From Dendrolimus kikuchii (Eukaryota > Arthropoda > Insecta > Lepidoptera > Lasiocampidae): a stretch of 64,000 bases of DNA. Position 1 is the first letter of the stretch; each line of letters starts with the position of its first letter. The position numbers and the translations under genes are program-made. The notes below the pieces were generated by a model, which was not told the DNA's origin, did no database searches, and saw only the letters and a list, made by a program, of their open reading frames with translations. This document shows, piece by piece, positions 1-11,300 of this stretch. The stretch spans positions 4,509,001 to 4,573,000 of the forward strand of contig JAHHIN020000030.1 in assembly GCA_019925095.2 (NCBI GenBank), given 5' to 3'.

Positions 1-648
1 ACCCTTGGACACAGCGGTCCATACGCTGATGGAGTGCGCCGCCTGGGGACCTCAGCGTCACTCGCTCGAAAACGTGGTTGGACCAGTCGACTCGCTCCAA
101 GGCATGGTAGCTGCCATGCTGCGGAGCGAGGACTGTTGGGCGGCAGTGGCCTCCTTCTGTGAAGCGGTAATGCTCCAGAAGGAGGCCGCCGAAAGGGAGA
201 GGGAGGAAGATGCGGCGGCAGACCCGATTCGCCGGCGGCGCACAGGCCGGCGCAGGGGTCGCTACGCCCATCTCCTCCCGCCCTAGGATTCCATCGTAGG
301 GGCCCGCGGGGACCGGGGGAACCCGCGGGACTTCCCCCCCTACTGGTGAAGAGGGTGGCCTTCCCCGAGGGCCATCCTGGGGTTTAGCCATGCGTTGGGG
401 CGTCACAGTAGTGTACCTCTGGTCTATATCCTGTGACGCCCCATAAAAGCGCTAGGGAATAGGGGCGCAGGTAGGTTTAGTGGGTAGTCCGGCGGACGGA
501 ATCTCGCGACTGCTACGATCATCGTAGCCACGCGAGGAGATTCCGGCCGCTGGGAGTCCCACATACCCCTCGGTCACCCCCCCCCCGGGCCCGAGGAAAT
601 GTCGCAAGAAAAGACATTCCCCCTGCGTTAACAAAAAAAAAAAAAAAA
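1..648 (+). mobile_element. C0: 3' end of a family C telomeric LINE
   Basis: This is the 3' terminal part of an R1-clade LINE that enters from the left window edge. It holds the last 94 codons of ORF2, a 3' UTR (287-632) and a 16-nt poly(A) at 633-648. The UTR matches that of C2 at 46136-46491. It includes the segment GTTTAGTGGGTAGTCCGGCG and the terminal block ending CATTCCCCCTGCGTTA, both shared with family A. The poly(A) runs straight into GG(TTAGG)13, so the insertion is into telomeric repeat with the G-rich strand on the element sense strand. Confidence 0.88.
2..286 (+). pseudogene. Family C ORF2 C-terminal fragment
   Basis: The open frame enters from outside the window and stops at TAG 284-286. 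It matches the C-terminus of the C2 ORF2 (42974-46135) closely, including the CCHC-adjacent HTLMECAAWGPQRH segment and the basic tail PIRRRRTGRRRGRY. In the intact protein this region follows the reverse transcriptase and contains the R1-type C-terminal CCHC motif; here only its last His and Cys are in view. Nothing shows that the rest of this copy is intact. Confidence 0.85.
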
Positions 649-715
649 GGTTAGGTTAGGTTAGGTTAGGTTAGGTTAGGTTAGGTTAGGTTAGGTTAGG
701 TTAGGTTAGGTTAGG
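649..715 (+). repeat. Telomeric repeat, GG(TTAGG)13
   Basis: Thirteen perfect TTAGG units follow a leading GG. TTAGG is the canonical insect telomere unit. The array lies between the C0 poly(A) tail and the 5' end of B1, as expected for telomere-specific LINEs. It is the only long pure array in the window; other junctions keep only GGTTAG or degenerate GGTTGG forms. Confidence 0.95.
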
Positions 716-2044
716 TTTCCCCCAGGGGGTGCCACCCTTCCCCCAGGGGGTGCCACCCTGGACTCTTCTCCGTCCAGGTAGTGGTACAAGGGGATGCGTC
801 CCCGGGGCCCCGAGCCGCCACTGTCACAGTAACGCCCGTGGCGGTTGCCACGGGCCGTGACAGCGGGCGTGAGGCCCGGGGATCACATAGGCCTCCACTC
901 GCAAATGCCTTGAGAGGGCGCGAGAGGAAGCCGCGCGATCCTCTCAGGGCCGGGTAACTTGTTCCCGGCCCACACAGGACAGGCCGCCTCCCTTCCGACG
1001 TTAGGAGAGTGCCGTTCCACTGAAGTTCCTCTTTAGTGGAACGGCGTGCACCGGGCCAGCGTTGAGCACCCTGCTCCGCTGGTTCCGCTGCAAGGAGGGG
1101 GTGCGTGTTCTGCCACGCACCCAACACGACGTTTCGTGGTGGCGACGGCACAGTGGCGGGGCGAGAGTCTCGTCACTGTGCACTACGTCGAGCGTTTCCC
1201 CGTGTGGTGTCGTGGTCACGTCTCGCGGCCACACGGGACCGCGGGGCTGGCCTTAACCGGCTGGCCCAAGAGGAGAAAACCCCAGTAAAAAACCCCTACA
1301 CTTAAGCTGCGGCGCAGGGCCAGCTGTTTTGAGGCCGGGGGGGTAAGCCCGGTCGCTACTGCGAACCACCCCAGTTTTTTCTTAATAAAAATGTTACTAC
1401 TCGTGGGAACAAAAATGGATGAACCTAAAATCAAAAACATCCCGACGTAGTGCCTGAGAAGGGCGGTGACGATGTAGGAGACGTGCCCGCGAAGGGCCCA
1501 AACCCAACTCGAAAGGGCCCGAGAAGGGCGGAGAAAAGAGCTTTTACTCACGCTTCCTGTCGGCGATCTCTCTGCCGGCGGAAGCGCAAAGCTCTGTCGC
1601 TCAAGCCAGCTCCTGCACCGTGCGGTTGCAGCGGCTTGAGGACGTAGACGCGTCCCTGCCCGGTTCATCCGGGAAAGGGACAGCCCCCCCTGTTCAGGCC
1701 CCACCAAAGGCCCCGGCTCCGAAAGAGCCGGAGGGGAAGGGCAAGAGCCAGGCTGCCTCCCGCAACATGCGGTTGAGGTCATACCTGGCTCTAGACGACC
1801 TCTCACCACCGACGTCGTCCGACGAAGAGGGGATACTACCCCCCCCCGCTAAGCCCCCTGTGCAGGCCCCACCAAAGGCCCCGGCCCCCAAAGGGTCGGC
1901 AGGGACGGCCAAAAGAAGCAAGTCGGCAGCCCGTAGAGACAGGATGCGTCTCCGGCTGCCGGACATGGTCTTCGACGACTCCTCTCCACTGGCGTCGTCG
2001 ACAGACGAAGACGATGAGGAGAGACCGCCCCCCAAAACCCCTGC
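716..2044 (+). mobile_element. B1: 5' part of a family B (Gag-only) element
   Basis: It begins directly after the telomeric array with TTTCCCCCAGGGGGTGCCAC. The 5' UTR runs to about 1414 and aligns with the B3 5' UTR (24133-24751), for example around CTTCCGACGTTAGGAGAGTG. Two differences stand out: a 21-bp unit is duplicated (717-737, 738-758), and positions 831-990 resemble the B 3' UTR, whereas B3 has unrelated sequence there. Homology to B3 stops at 2044, where AT-rich DNA begins, so the 3' half is missing. Confidence 0.8.
1415..2044 (+). pseudogene. Broken N-terminal part of B ORF1
   Basis: The ATG at 1415 corresponds to the B3 ORF1 start at 24752. The frame ends after 11 codons at TAG because of a 1-nt difference in the region matching PKDAVPEKGG. 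Downstream, the homologous Pro/Ala/Lys-rich sequence (VQAPPKAPAPKEPEGKGKS) is open in another frame, best from about 1620, until the homology breaks at 2044. The coiled-coil and zinc-knuckle regions of the family are absent. Confidence 0.75.
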
Positions 2045-2499
2045 TATATATCTACTGTTAGCGTTAGCAATAGATTAAGATATAAAAATTTAACTATAGT
2101 ATAAATATAAGTAAGCAACTACATAGAACGTAGGCACTGGAAACTGCAGCACTGAAGCAGACAATGTAGAAAAAAAATAACATAAGAGATGGTACATAAT
2201 GTATATATTACGTACAAATATATGTAAAACAAAATTCTAAATTTAAATAAATAGGACACACCATGTACACAAAATAGTTTTCAAATAATAAATTAGATAA
2301 TAAGTCACAAATAGGCAATAGATTGTAGTAAACAAATTGTAGTTGGCAAATATATTAGATAAAAGAAATGTATAAGAATATAATAAAGGTAAAATAAACA
2401 AATAAAATAAAAAACAAATCCCTACCCATCCCATCCCAAAACTTTCCAAGACATACCAGATAACAAACACGACCTTACCCAATACCCAACCCCAACCAA

Positions 2500-2501
<2 letters not shown>
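2045..2501. other. AT-rich island, then telomere-like CCAACCCCAACCAACC
   Basis: About 430 bp of AT-rich sequence sits between plus-strand B1 and minus-strand A1, with no credible gene. Its right end (2468-2501) is C-rich (TTACCCAATACCCAACCCCA then ACCAACC), a degenerate telomere-like sequence that on the minus strand follows the A1 poly(A) as GGTTGGTTGGGG. This is one of two points where element orientation flips. Confidence 0.6.
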
Positions 2502-2537
<36 letters not shown>

Positions 2538-2846
2538 CCTCGGGCCCTGGGGGAGGGTGACCGAGGGGAGTGTGGGACTCCCAGCGGAATGGATCTCCAC
2601 GCATAACTACCGCCGCGGGCGGTAGTAGTCGCGAGATCCCGTCCGCCGGACTACCCACTAAACCTAACCTGCGCCTCTTTCCCACGCTTTTACGGGGCGC
2701 CACGAGAACTAGAGCGGTGCTACTACATTCGTGACGCCCCTACGTTTGGCAATCTTCAGGACACCCCGAAGGCAAGGTGCCCTGCTTCATCAACAGGGGG
2801 GGAAGTCCGCGGGTACCCCCGGCCCCCGCGCCCCCCTGTGACGGCA

Positions 2847-5800
2847 CTAAGGGAGGTGGGCTGCGTAGCGACGCCGCCGGCCGCCAGTCCGCCGTCGCCG
2901 GATCGGGTCTGCGTACGCATCCACCTCCCTGGTCCTCTCCGCGGCCTCCTTCAGGGACATTACCGTCTCGCTGAAGGAGGAAACCGCTCTCCATCCGTCC
3001 TCGCTCGACAGCATGGCTTCTACCAACTGCTGGAGCGAGGACACAGGACCGACAATACTATCTAGCTGATGACGCTGAGGTCCCCAGGCGGCGCACTCCA
3101 CCAGCGTGTGATACGCTGTATCGTTGGGTGCGCCGCACTCTGCACATTCTGGCGTCGGTTCACGCCCCGCTGTCTGATGCAGATACTTACCGAAGCACCC
3201 ATGCCCGGTAAGTATCTGCGTCAGCCTGTACGTTAGGGTCCCGTACTTCCTCGAGACCCAACGAGACAGGTGGGGGCGGACCGCCGCCACCGTCTCAGCT
3301 CCTGCTTCTGGGGTCCTCAGGTCATCAGCCCAATCTTGGATCAGGGCCTCGGTCGCCAAGACCCTGATCCTTCTCACAACTGCCGGACACGGCCTCTCTC
3401 CTCTCTCCCTGGTGTCCTGCCGGTAGCGGTGCACTGCCGCGAGCACCTCCGCCTGGCGCTCCCAGGGCGGATCACTCGCGAGCAGTGTCGCCGCTGTCCA
3501 CGACACTGTCCGGTACCCCCGGATGGCCCGCACCGCCAGGACCCTCTGAGAACGTCTCAGATGGGTCCTGTTCTTGCGGTGAAGAGCATCGACCCATACG
3601 GGGGCGCCGTACAGCGCCATGCTCCGCAGGACACCAGTATACAACTTTCTACAGACCGTGCCCGGCCCTCCCACATTGGGTAAGAGTCTGGCCAGGGCGG
3701 CAGCGGCACCTAGCAATCTCGGGGCCAGCTGGGTGAAGTGGGCCCCGAAATTCCACTTTCCATCTAGGACAAGGCCCAGGTACTTCATCTGGGCCTTTAC
3801 CGCTACCGCCACTCCCTGGACGGCGACGTGCGTGCCCCGAGGCGGCTGTCTACGTCGTCCGTGGAACATGAGGGCCTCCGTCTTCTCTGCGGAGACCCTC
3901 AAGCCTAAACGGCGAACTCTATCCACAACCAACGCCGTTGCGGCGTTGGCTAGTTCCACGGACTCCTCGTAGGTTCCGCCCCGGGCCGTGATGAGGGTGT
4001 CGTCGGCATAACAGATCACCCCCATCCCGGGCAGGACTGGCTCGCGAAGGAGCCAGTCGTAACCAATGTTCCACAGGATCGGACCCAGCACCGAACCCTG
4101 TGGAACACCGCACACGACACGTCGCCTACCAGAGATCTGACCAAAATCGCCCTCCCAGAGGATATATCTGTCTTGGAGGTACGCCTCCAACAGTCTGACA
4201 AGGTACAGAGGCACTCCCTGAGACCGGAGTGCCTCTAGAATCGTTTCAAAAGGTAGACTGTTGAAGGCATTTTGGATATCCAAAGATACCACCAAGACAG
4301 ACTCCTCTATGCTCTCCGCCTCTCTCGTGAGGCTCCTCAGCGCGAACAGGGCGTCCAGAGTGGATCGCCCTGACCTAAATCCGTACTGAGCCTCCGAGAG
4401 TCCAGGCCCACCAGAATCAAGGTGCTGGACGAGGCGGCTCGCCAAGATCTTCTCGAACACTTTTGCCACCTCGTCCAACAGCACGATGGGCCTGTAGGCG
4501 GAGGGATCTTCGGGAGGGCGGCCCTCTTTTGGAATGAGGCACAGCCGGCCCTCTTTCCACTGCTTCGGGAACTCACCTGTCCTGATGCAGGCGTCAAAGA
4601 GTTCCCGAAGCTGGCCGCCTAGTTGTTTGGCGGCCAGGAAGAGGACCCGGCCTGGGACCCCGTCCGGTCCCGGTGCCGTTTTCCGGCCCCGGAGTCGATC
4701 CAGGGCCATTTCCATTTCTTCCTCGGGGACTGGGGGAGGATCAGTCTCCGAGGGTACAATCCGAGGAGGACACATCCTAGGAGGAGCAAAGGCTCCCGGG
4801 TCCGGGAAGAGTCCATCTATAATTCTGTTCAGGACCCCGTCCGGCAGGGACTCCGTAACCGGGGTGGAGCAGGCGCGCATTTTCTTGCGCGCCACCCGGT
4901 ACGGACGTCCTCAGGGGTCCGCATCCAGTGTGGATAGGATTTCTTCCCGAGCCCGGGTCTTCGCCTGACAAATGGCCACCTGAAGAGCCTTCTTGGCAAC
5001 CCTATACTCCTCCAAGCGATGTTCCTCCTCACCTCTGTCCGGAGGATGCCGACGCCGGCAGTTCTTCAGAGATCGGCGAGCCCGAAGGGCTGCCTCCCTC
5101 AGACTCCCGATCTCCGCGGTCCACCAGTAGACCGCTGGTTTCTGCCGACGTCGACGCGACCGTGGCATCGAGGCATCGCAGACCCTCGTAAGGGTTCTGC
5201 GCATGCCCTCCGCCAGATCCTCCGGACAGGTGTTTCTCTCTCGGTTGGTCCAGCCCTGGACGACGGCCATTTCCTCAGCCAGCTCGGGGTCGAGCCGGCT
5301 GATGGCCCATCGAGGGAACTGGCCGTGGCTACGTGGGGGTTTGACCCTGTTCTGTTAGGAGGAGGAGACCTCGAACCTTATGTAAAGGTGGTCCGACAGA
5401 GTCTCCACCTCCTCCTCGACTTTCCAGTTAATCACCCTGCGTGCGATCGCATGGGTGGCAAACGACAAATCTACTACGGAGCCACCCCGCGCTCGCACGC
5501 AGGTGTGGACCGAACCTCGGTTCAAAAGGGTCAAACCACTTTGAAATGCCCACGTTTCCACAGCCAGTCCCCTCAATTCGGTGACAGTGTTTCCCCAGGA
5601 GCGGGATTTGGCGTTGAAGTCGCCGAGTACGAACGTCGCCCTCGGCGACTGTCTGCCCACGGCGGGCCCGGCAGGATCCAAGAAACGCTCGGATTCTGCC
5701 AGGGGTCGGGTGGGGGGAAAGGACACACCTATGAAGGTGTGCTCCCCCCACCCTGCCACCGCGTAACCCCGCCCCCGCTCGATCTCGATGAGCGGGGTGC

Positions 5801-5996
5801 CAGCGCCCGAACTGGCCACCACTGCCACCGTGTCGTCCAGGTCCCCAACCCAGTTGCTCTGGGCGGGGACGTAATACGGCTCCGATATTACGGCCAGACC
5901 AACCTCCCACTCCGCCATGGACTGCAGGAGTAAATCCTGGGCCCCGGCGGAGTGGTTTACGTTTCCTTGCAGGAGTCTAGTATGTCGTCCGGGCAT
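2847..5996 (-). pseudogene. A1 ORF2: endonuclease-reverse transcriptase, broken
   Basis: Full-span ORF2 of an R1-clade LINE: an apurinic-type endonuclease (SEPYY, LGDFNAKSRSWG, LSDHLYIRFEV), a reverse transcriptase with GVPQGSVLGP and intact YADD, then the C-terminal CCHC motif CAECGAPNDTAYHTLVEC. The ATG at 5996 gives MPGRHTRLLQG, as in A2. Relative to A2 it has a 2-nt loss near 5365 that brings TAA into frame at 5355-5357, then a 1-nt loss near 5338 that restores the frame. A TGG-to-TGA nonsense lies at 4909-4911. The stretch 4895-2847 is uninterrupted. Confidence 0.85.
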
Positions 5997-6022
5997 ATTA
6001 GTGGGACATACTAGACTCCTGC
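5969..6022 (-). promoter_or_regulatory. ORF1/ORF2 junction hairpin, A1
   Basis: Perfect 18-bp arms at 5969-5986 (GCAGGAGTCTAGTATGTC) and 6005-6022 enclose an 18-nt loop that holds the ORF1 stop TAA and the ORF2 start ATG (minus strand TAATATG). This arrangement recurs at every preserved A and C junction. Confidence 0.75.
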
Positions 6023-7977
6023 TGGTTTCTTGCTATCCCGACGTTCGCCGGGGAACAAACTTGCCTCTCACATGTGGAGGAGGCAGCCCTCGACAGTGAG
6101 ACGTGGTTTGCGTCGAGACCCGACTCGGCGCAAACCACGCAGTGAGCGTTAGGCTCGGAGCATTGAGCGACCCTGTGTCCGCTTTTGCCGCAGCGGAAAC
6201 ACAGGGCCGACCTGTCAACTCGCCCATCCGGGCACATTACAGTGATGTGGCCCGTGTAGAGGCACCGCATACAGCGTATGGGTCGCCTCTCACGGGCCGA
6301 GACCTCCGCTGAGCTGAAGCCCACGCAAATGTGCTTCAGCTCAGTTAGCATTTTCGCGACCGGGATGGGGCATTGGACGTAGGCGGCGCCCATACCCCCC
6401 GGTCCCACACCGATACCGCCAGATTTGACGTGCTCGCGAGGGCAGCCCCCTGCGCGAGCGATGGCCTCCTCTAACAACCAAGGCGTGACCGAGTCGTCAA
6501 GCCCTGTGACACGGATGTCTCCTTTCTTCACAGGCCTGGCGACCTCGGCCACGCCTGTCAACACTGCGCTGAGGGCCAAAGCCAACCGGTCGGCCTTCTC
6601 GATGCCCTCCGGCCCTGGTGGCAGCTCCATGAGCCGGGCATCGTTGGCCGTCCGGTTGATCTTAAGGCCCTCCTTGAGGCCCATCGCTTGCAGGTCCACT
6701 ACCTTCGCGGCCTGCTCAAAAACCTGGCGGTATGTCACCCCGTTCCTAGCGGCCTCGGGCAGCAGCGTCACCATAACCGCTGCTGCCTTGGCCTCAACCA
6801 ACGGGGCCGGCTTCCTAGGAGGAGGTCTCCTCACCGGCGCGTAATTCTGCTGGGGGGCGGAGTATTGAGGTGCGGGGTCAGGCAGGGTATCCCCTGCTCT
6901 TCTTGCGCCCCGTCCTCTCCCTCTGCCCCTCCTACCACCTCCCACCACTGTCCACTCACCCTGGTCCTCCTGGGTGGGGTAGAGGCAGTGGGGGATCGAC
7001 CACATTGGGGGCAGGAGCCACCCCTGTCTTCTAGGGGCCCTCTGAACGCCGGAGGGCCTGGTTTCGGCGATGGGCGCGGAGGGCCCACCACTTTGGCATA
7101 CGACGGGGGTACGGGAGTCGCCACCGTCGGGATTGGCTCACACTCCATCGCCAGGGCTCCGTCATATCGTCGGAGACCCTGGGAGGAGCAGCCGTGGGCG
7201 GCGTGGCACCCGAGGTCCCGGGTGCCGCCTTACTTTTTGTCCGCCGCGAGCGGCGGACGGATGACCGGGGAGTAGGCGGTCCTCAAGGCCCGCGAAGCGG
7301 GCGTTGATGAACTCCCCATTGACAGGATTATGGAGCGTTTCAGCTCCTCCACGTCGAATGGGGGAGATTCGGTGGTGGAACTCCCCCCCTTTTTCTGGGG
7401 CGGGGGCCCTCCATCGCCAGCCGCGGCCTCCTTGGCCGCAGCTTCCCTGGCCGCGGCCTCCTTGGTCGCGGCTTTCCCTTTGGCGGTGGCCTCCTTGGCC
7501 GCAGCCTTGTCCTTGGCCGCGGACTCCTTGGCCGCGGTCTTCATTTCCTCGAACTCCCTACGGTATGACCGAATCTCGGCCCGTAGGGAGTCCACCTCTC
7601 TCTTGAGCTTCAGATTGTCGAGGCTCAGTTTCCTTGTTTCGGCGTCGACGGTCCTCTTGGAGAGACTCTCGGTCACCTCCATGAGGGCCGCCGCCGCCTC
7701 CTTCAATTTCTTGATATAACCCCCCTTGAGGTTCCCCGAGGTCTGGGCAACGTTGTAGATCGCTGCCACATGGACGCCGGCCATGGTGCGGAGCTCCTCC
7801 GCATCCAAAAGGTCGACGTCCGTGACCCTCGGGTCCATCTCGGGGGGTATATCCTTTCCTGAAGGCGCAGGGGCCTTTGCCTTCTTCTTAGCGTTCTGGC
7901 GGAGGTCGCTGACAAAGGCCTCTGCCTGAGCCTCGACATCTGCAGTCTCTTCGCGGGACAGCGTCGTCCCGAGATAA
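5998..7977 (-). pseudogene. A1 ORF1: Gag-like protein, 5'-truncated and frameshifted
   Basis: It begins inside ORF1 at the segment GTTLSREETADVEAQAEAF. Then come a leucine-rich coiled-coil (LSLDNLKLKREVDSLRAEI), an Ala/Lys-rich stretch of KEAAAK-like repeats, a proline-rich region and C-terminal zinc knuckles (CMRCLYTGHITVMC, CFRCGKSGHRVAQC, then CVVC). The frame changes near 7230-7150 and again near 7060-7005. Close to the C-terminus three 1-nt losses, all in homopolymers, leave about 15 residues out of frame before the original MSH end. Confidence 0.8.
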
Positions 7978-8317
7978 CGCAGGGGGAATGTCTTTTCTTG
8001 CGACACTCTCTCGGGCCCCGGGGGAGGGTGACCGAGGGGAGTGTGGGACTCCCAGCGGAATGGATCTCCACGCATCACTACCGCCGCGGGCGGTAGTAGT
8101 CGCGAGATCCCGTCCGCCGGACTACCCACTAAACCTAACCTGCGCCTCTTTCCCACGCTTTTACGGGGCGCCACGAGAACTAGAGCGTTGCTACTACATT
8201 CGTGACGCCCCTACGTCTGGCAATCTTCAGGGCACCCCGAAGGCAAGGTGCCCTGCTTCATCAACAGGGGAGGAAGTCCGCGGGTTCCCCCGGTCCCCGC
8301 GGCCCCCTGTGACGGCA

Positions 8318-11300
8318 CTAAGGGAGGTGGACTGCGTAGCGACGCCGCCGACCGCCAGTCCGCCGTCGTCGGATCGGGTCTGCGTACGCATCCACCTCCC
8401 TGGTCCTCTCCGCGGCCTCCTTCAGGGACATTACCGTCTCGCTGAAGGAGGAAACCGCTCTCCATCCGTCCTCGCTCGACAGCATGGCTTCAACCATCTG
8501 CTGGAGCGAGGACACAGGACCGACTGAACTTTCTAGCTGATGACGCTGAGGTCCCCAGGCGGCGCACTCCACCAGCGTGTGATACGCTGTATCGTTGGGT
8601 GCGCCGCACTCTGCACATTCTGGCGTCGGTTCACGCCCCGCTGTCTGATGCAGATACTTACCGAAGCACCCATGCCCGGTAAGTATCTGCGTCAGCCTGT
8701 ACGTTAGGGTCCCGTACTTCCTCGAGACCCAACGAGACAGGTGGGGGCGGACCGCCGCCACCGTCTCAGCTCCTGCTTCTGGGGTCCTCAGGTCATCAGC
8801 CCAATCTTGGATCAGGGCCTCGGTCGCCAAGACCCTGATCCTTCTAACTACTGCCGGGCACGGCCTCTCTCCTCTGTCTCTGGTGTCCTGCCTATAGCGG
8901 TGCACTGCCGCGAGCGTCTCCGCCTGGAGCTCCCAGGGCGGATCACTCGCGAGCAGTGTCGCCGCTGTCCACGAGACCGTCCGGTACCCCCGGATGGCCC
9001 GTACCGCCAGGACCCTCTGAGAGCGTCTCAGAAGGGTCCTGTTCTTGCGGTGGAGCGAATCGACCCATACGGGGGCACCGTACAGCGCCATGCTCCGCAG
9101 GACACCAGTGTACAACTTTCTACAGGCCGTGCCCGGCCCTCCCACATTTGGCAAGAGTCTGGCCAGGGCGGCAGCGGCACCTAGCAATCTCGGGGCCAGC
9201 TGGGTGAAGTGGGCCCCGAAATTCCATTTTGCATCTAGGACAAGGCCCAGGTACTTCATCTGGGCCTTTACCGCTACCGCCACTCCCTGGACGGCGACAT
9301 GCGTGCCCCGAGGCGGTTGTCTACGACGTCCGTAGAACATGAGGGCCTCCGTCTTCTCCGGGGAGACCCTCAAGCCCAAACGCCGCACTCTCTCGACTAC
9401 CAACGCCGTCGCGGCGTTGGCTAGTTCTACGGACTCGTCGTAGGTTCCGCCTCGGGCCGTGATGAGGGTGTCGTCTGCATAGCAGATCACCCCCATCCCG
9501 GGCAAGACTGGCTCGCGGAGGAGCCAGTCATAACCAATGTTCCACAGGATCGGGCCCAGCACCGAACCCTGTGGAACACCGCACACGACACGTCGCCTAC
9601 CAGAACTCTGGCCAAAGCCGCCCTCCCAGAGGATGAACCTGTCTTGGAGGTACGCCTTCAACAGTCTTACTAGGTAAAGAGGCACTCCATGAGACCGGAG
9701 TGCCTCTAAAATGGTTTCGAAAGGTAGACTGTTGAAGGCATTTTGGATATCCAAAGATACCACCAAGACAGACTCCTCTATGCTCTCCGCCTCTCTCGTG
9801 AGGCTCCTCAGCGCGAACAGGGCGTCCAGAGTGGATCGCCCTGACCTAAATCCGTACTGAGCCTCCGAGAGTCCAGGCCCACCAGAATCAAGGTGCTGGA
9901 CGAGGCGGCTCGCCAAGATCTTCTCGAACACTTTTGCCACCTCGTCCAACAGCACGATGGGCCTGTAGGCGGAGGGATCTTCGGGAGGGCGGCCCTCTTT
10001 AGGGATGAGGCACAGCCGGCCCTCTTTCCACTGCTTCGGGAACTCACCTGTCCTGATGCAGGCGTCAAAGAGTTCCCGAAGCTGGCCGCCTAGGTGTTTG
10101 GCGGCCAGGAAGAGGACCCGGCCTGGGACTCCGACCGGTCCCGGTGCCGTTTTCCGGCCCCGGAGTCTATCCAGGGCCATTTCCATTTCCTCCTCGGAGA
10201 CTGGGGGAGGATCAGTCTCCGAGGGTACATTCTGAGGAGGACACATCGTCGGAGGAGTGAAGGCTCCCGGATCCGGGAAGAGTCCGTCTACGATCCTATT
10301 TAGGACCCCGTCCGGCAGGGACTCCGTAACCGGGGTGGAACAGGCGCGCATTTTCTTGCGCGCCACCCGGTACGGACGTCCCCAGGGGTCCGCATCCAAA
10401 CTAGATAGGATTTCTTCCCGGGCCCGGGTCTTCGCTTGGCAGATCGCTACCTGAAGAGCCTTTTTGGCAGCCCGATACTCCTCCAGGCGATGTTCCTCCT
10501 CACCTCTGTCCGGAGGATGCCGACGCCGGCAGTTCTTAAGAGATCGGCGAGCCCGAAGGGCTGCCTCCCTCAGACTCCCGATCTCTGCGGTCCACCAGTA
10601 AACCGCTGGTTTCCGCCGACGTCGACGCGACCGTGGCATCGAGGCATCGCAGACCCTCGTAAGGGTTCTGCGCATGCCCTCCGCCAGATCCTCCGGACAG
10701 GTGTTACTCTCAAGGTTGGTCCAGCCCTGGACGACGGCCATTTCCTCAGCCAGCTCGGGATCGAGCCGGCTGATGGCCCATCGAGGGAACTGGCCGTGAC
10801 TGCGTGGGGGGTTTGACCCTATTCTGTTAGGAGGAGGGGAGACCTCGAACCTTATGTAGAGGTGGTCCGACAGAGTCTCCACCTCCTCCTCCACTTTCCA
10901 ATTCATCACCCTGCGTGCGATCGCATGGGTGGCAAACGACAGATCTACGACGGAGCCACCCCGCGCTCGCACGCAGGTGTGGACCGAACCTCGGTTCAAA
11001 AGGGTCAAACCACTTTGAAATGCCCACGTTTCCACAGCCAGTCCCCTCAATTCGGTGACAGTGTTTCCCCAGGAGCGGGATTTGGCGTTGAAGTCGCCGA
11101 GTACGAACGTCGCCCTCGGCGACTGTCTGCCCACGGCGGCCCTGACAGAATCCAAGAAACGCTCGAATTCTGCCAGGGGTCGGTTGGGGGAAAAGTACAC
11201 ACCTATGAAGGTGTGCTCCCCCCACCCTGCCACCGCGTAACCCCGCCCCCGCTCGATCTCGATGAGCGGGGTGCCAGCGCCCGAACTGGCCACCACTGCC

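Larger units (their letters stand above)
2502..7977 (-). mobile_element. A1: 5'-truncated family A telomeric LINE
   Basis: On the minus strand: partial ORF1, ORF2, 3' UTR (2533-2846) and a 31-nt poly(A) (2502-2532). Its 3' UTR lacks the last 34 nt found in other A copies (GTGTCGCAAGAAAAGACATT and onward), so poly(A) follows CCCGAGGGATTT. The 5' end is truncated inside ORF1 and fuses directly at about 7975-7977 to the 3' end of A2, with no poly(A) or telomeric DNA between them. Confidence 0.85.

Noticed and set aside
711..1288. Several overlapping open frames on both strands in the GC-rich B 5' UTR
   Set aside because: GC-rich DNA opens frames by chance; none aligns with a protein seen elsewhere in the window and none has a consistent start in B3.
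2243..2482. 79-codon minus-strand frame in the AT-rich island
   Set aside because: Composition (Phe, Leu, Tyr, Ile) is what AT-rich DNA gives by chance; no second copy or domain.
5019..5933. Plus-strand frame of 304 codons opposite A1 ORF2
   Set aside because: It is the antisense shadow of the endonuclease region; the opposite strand carries the recognisable LINE motifs.
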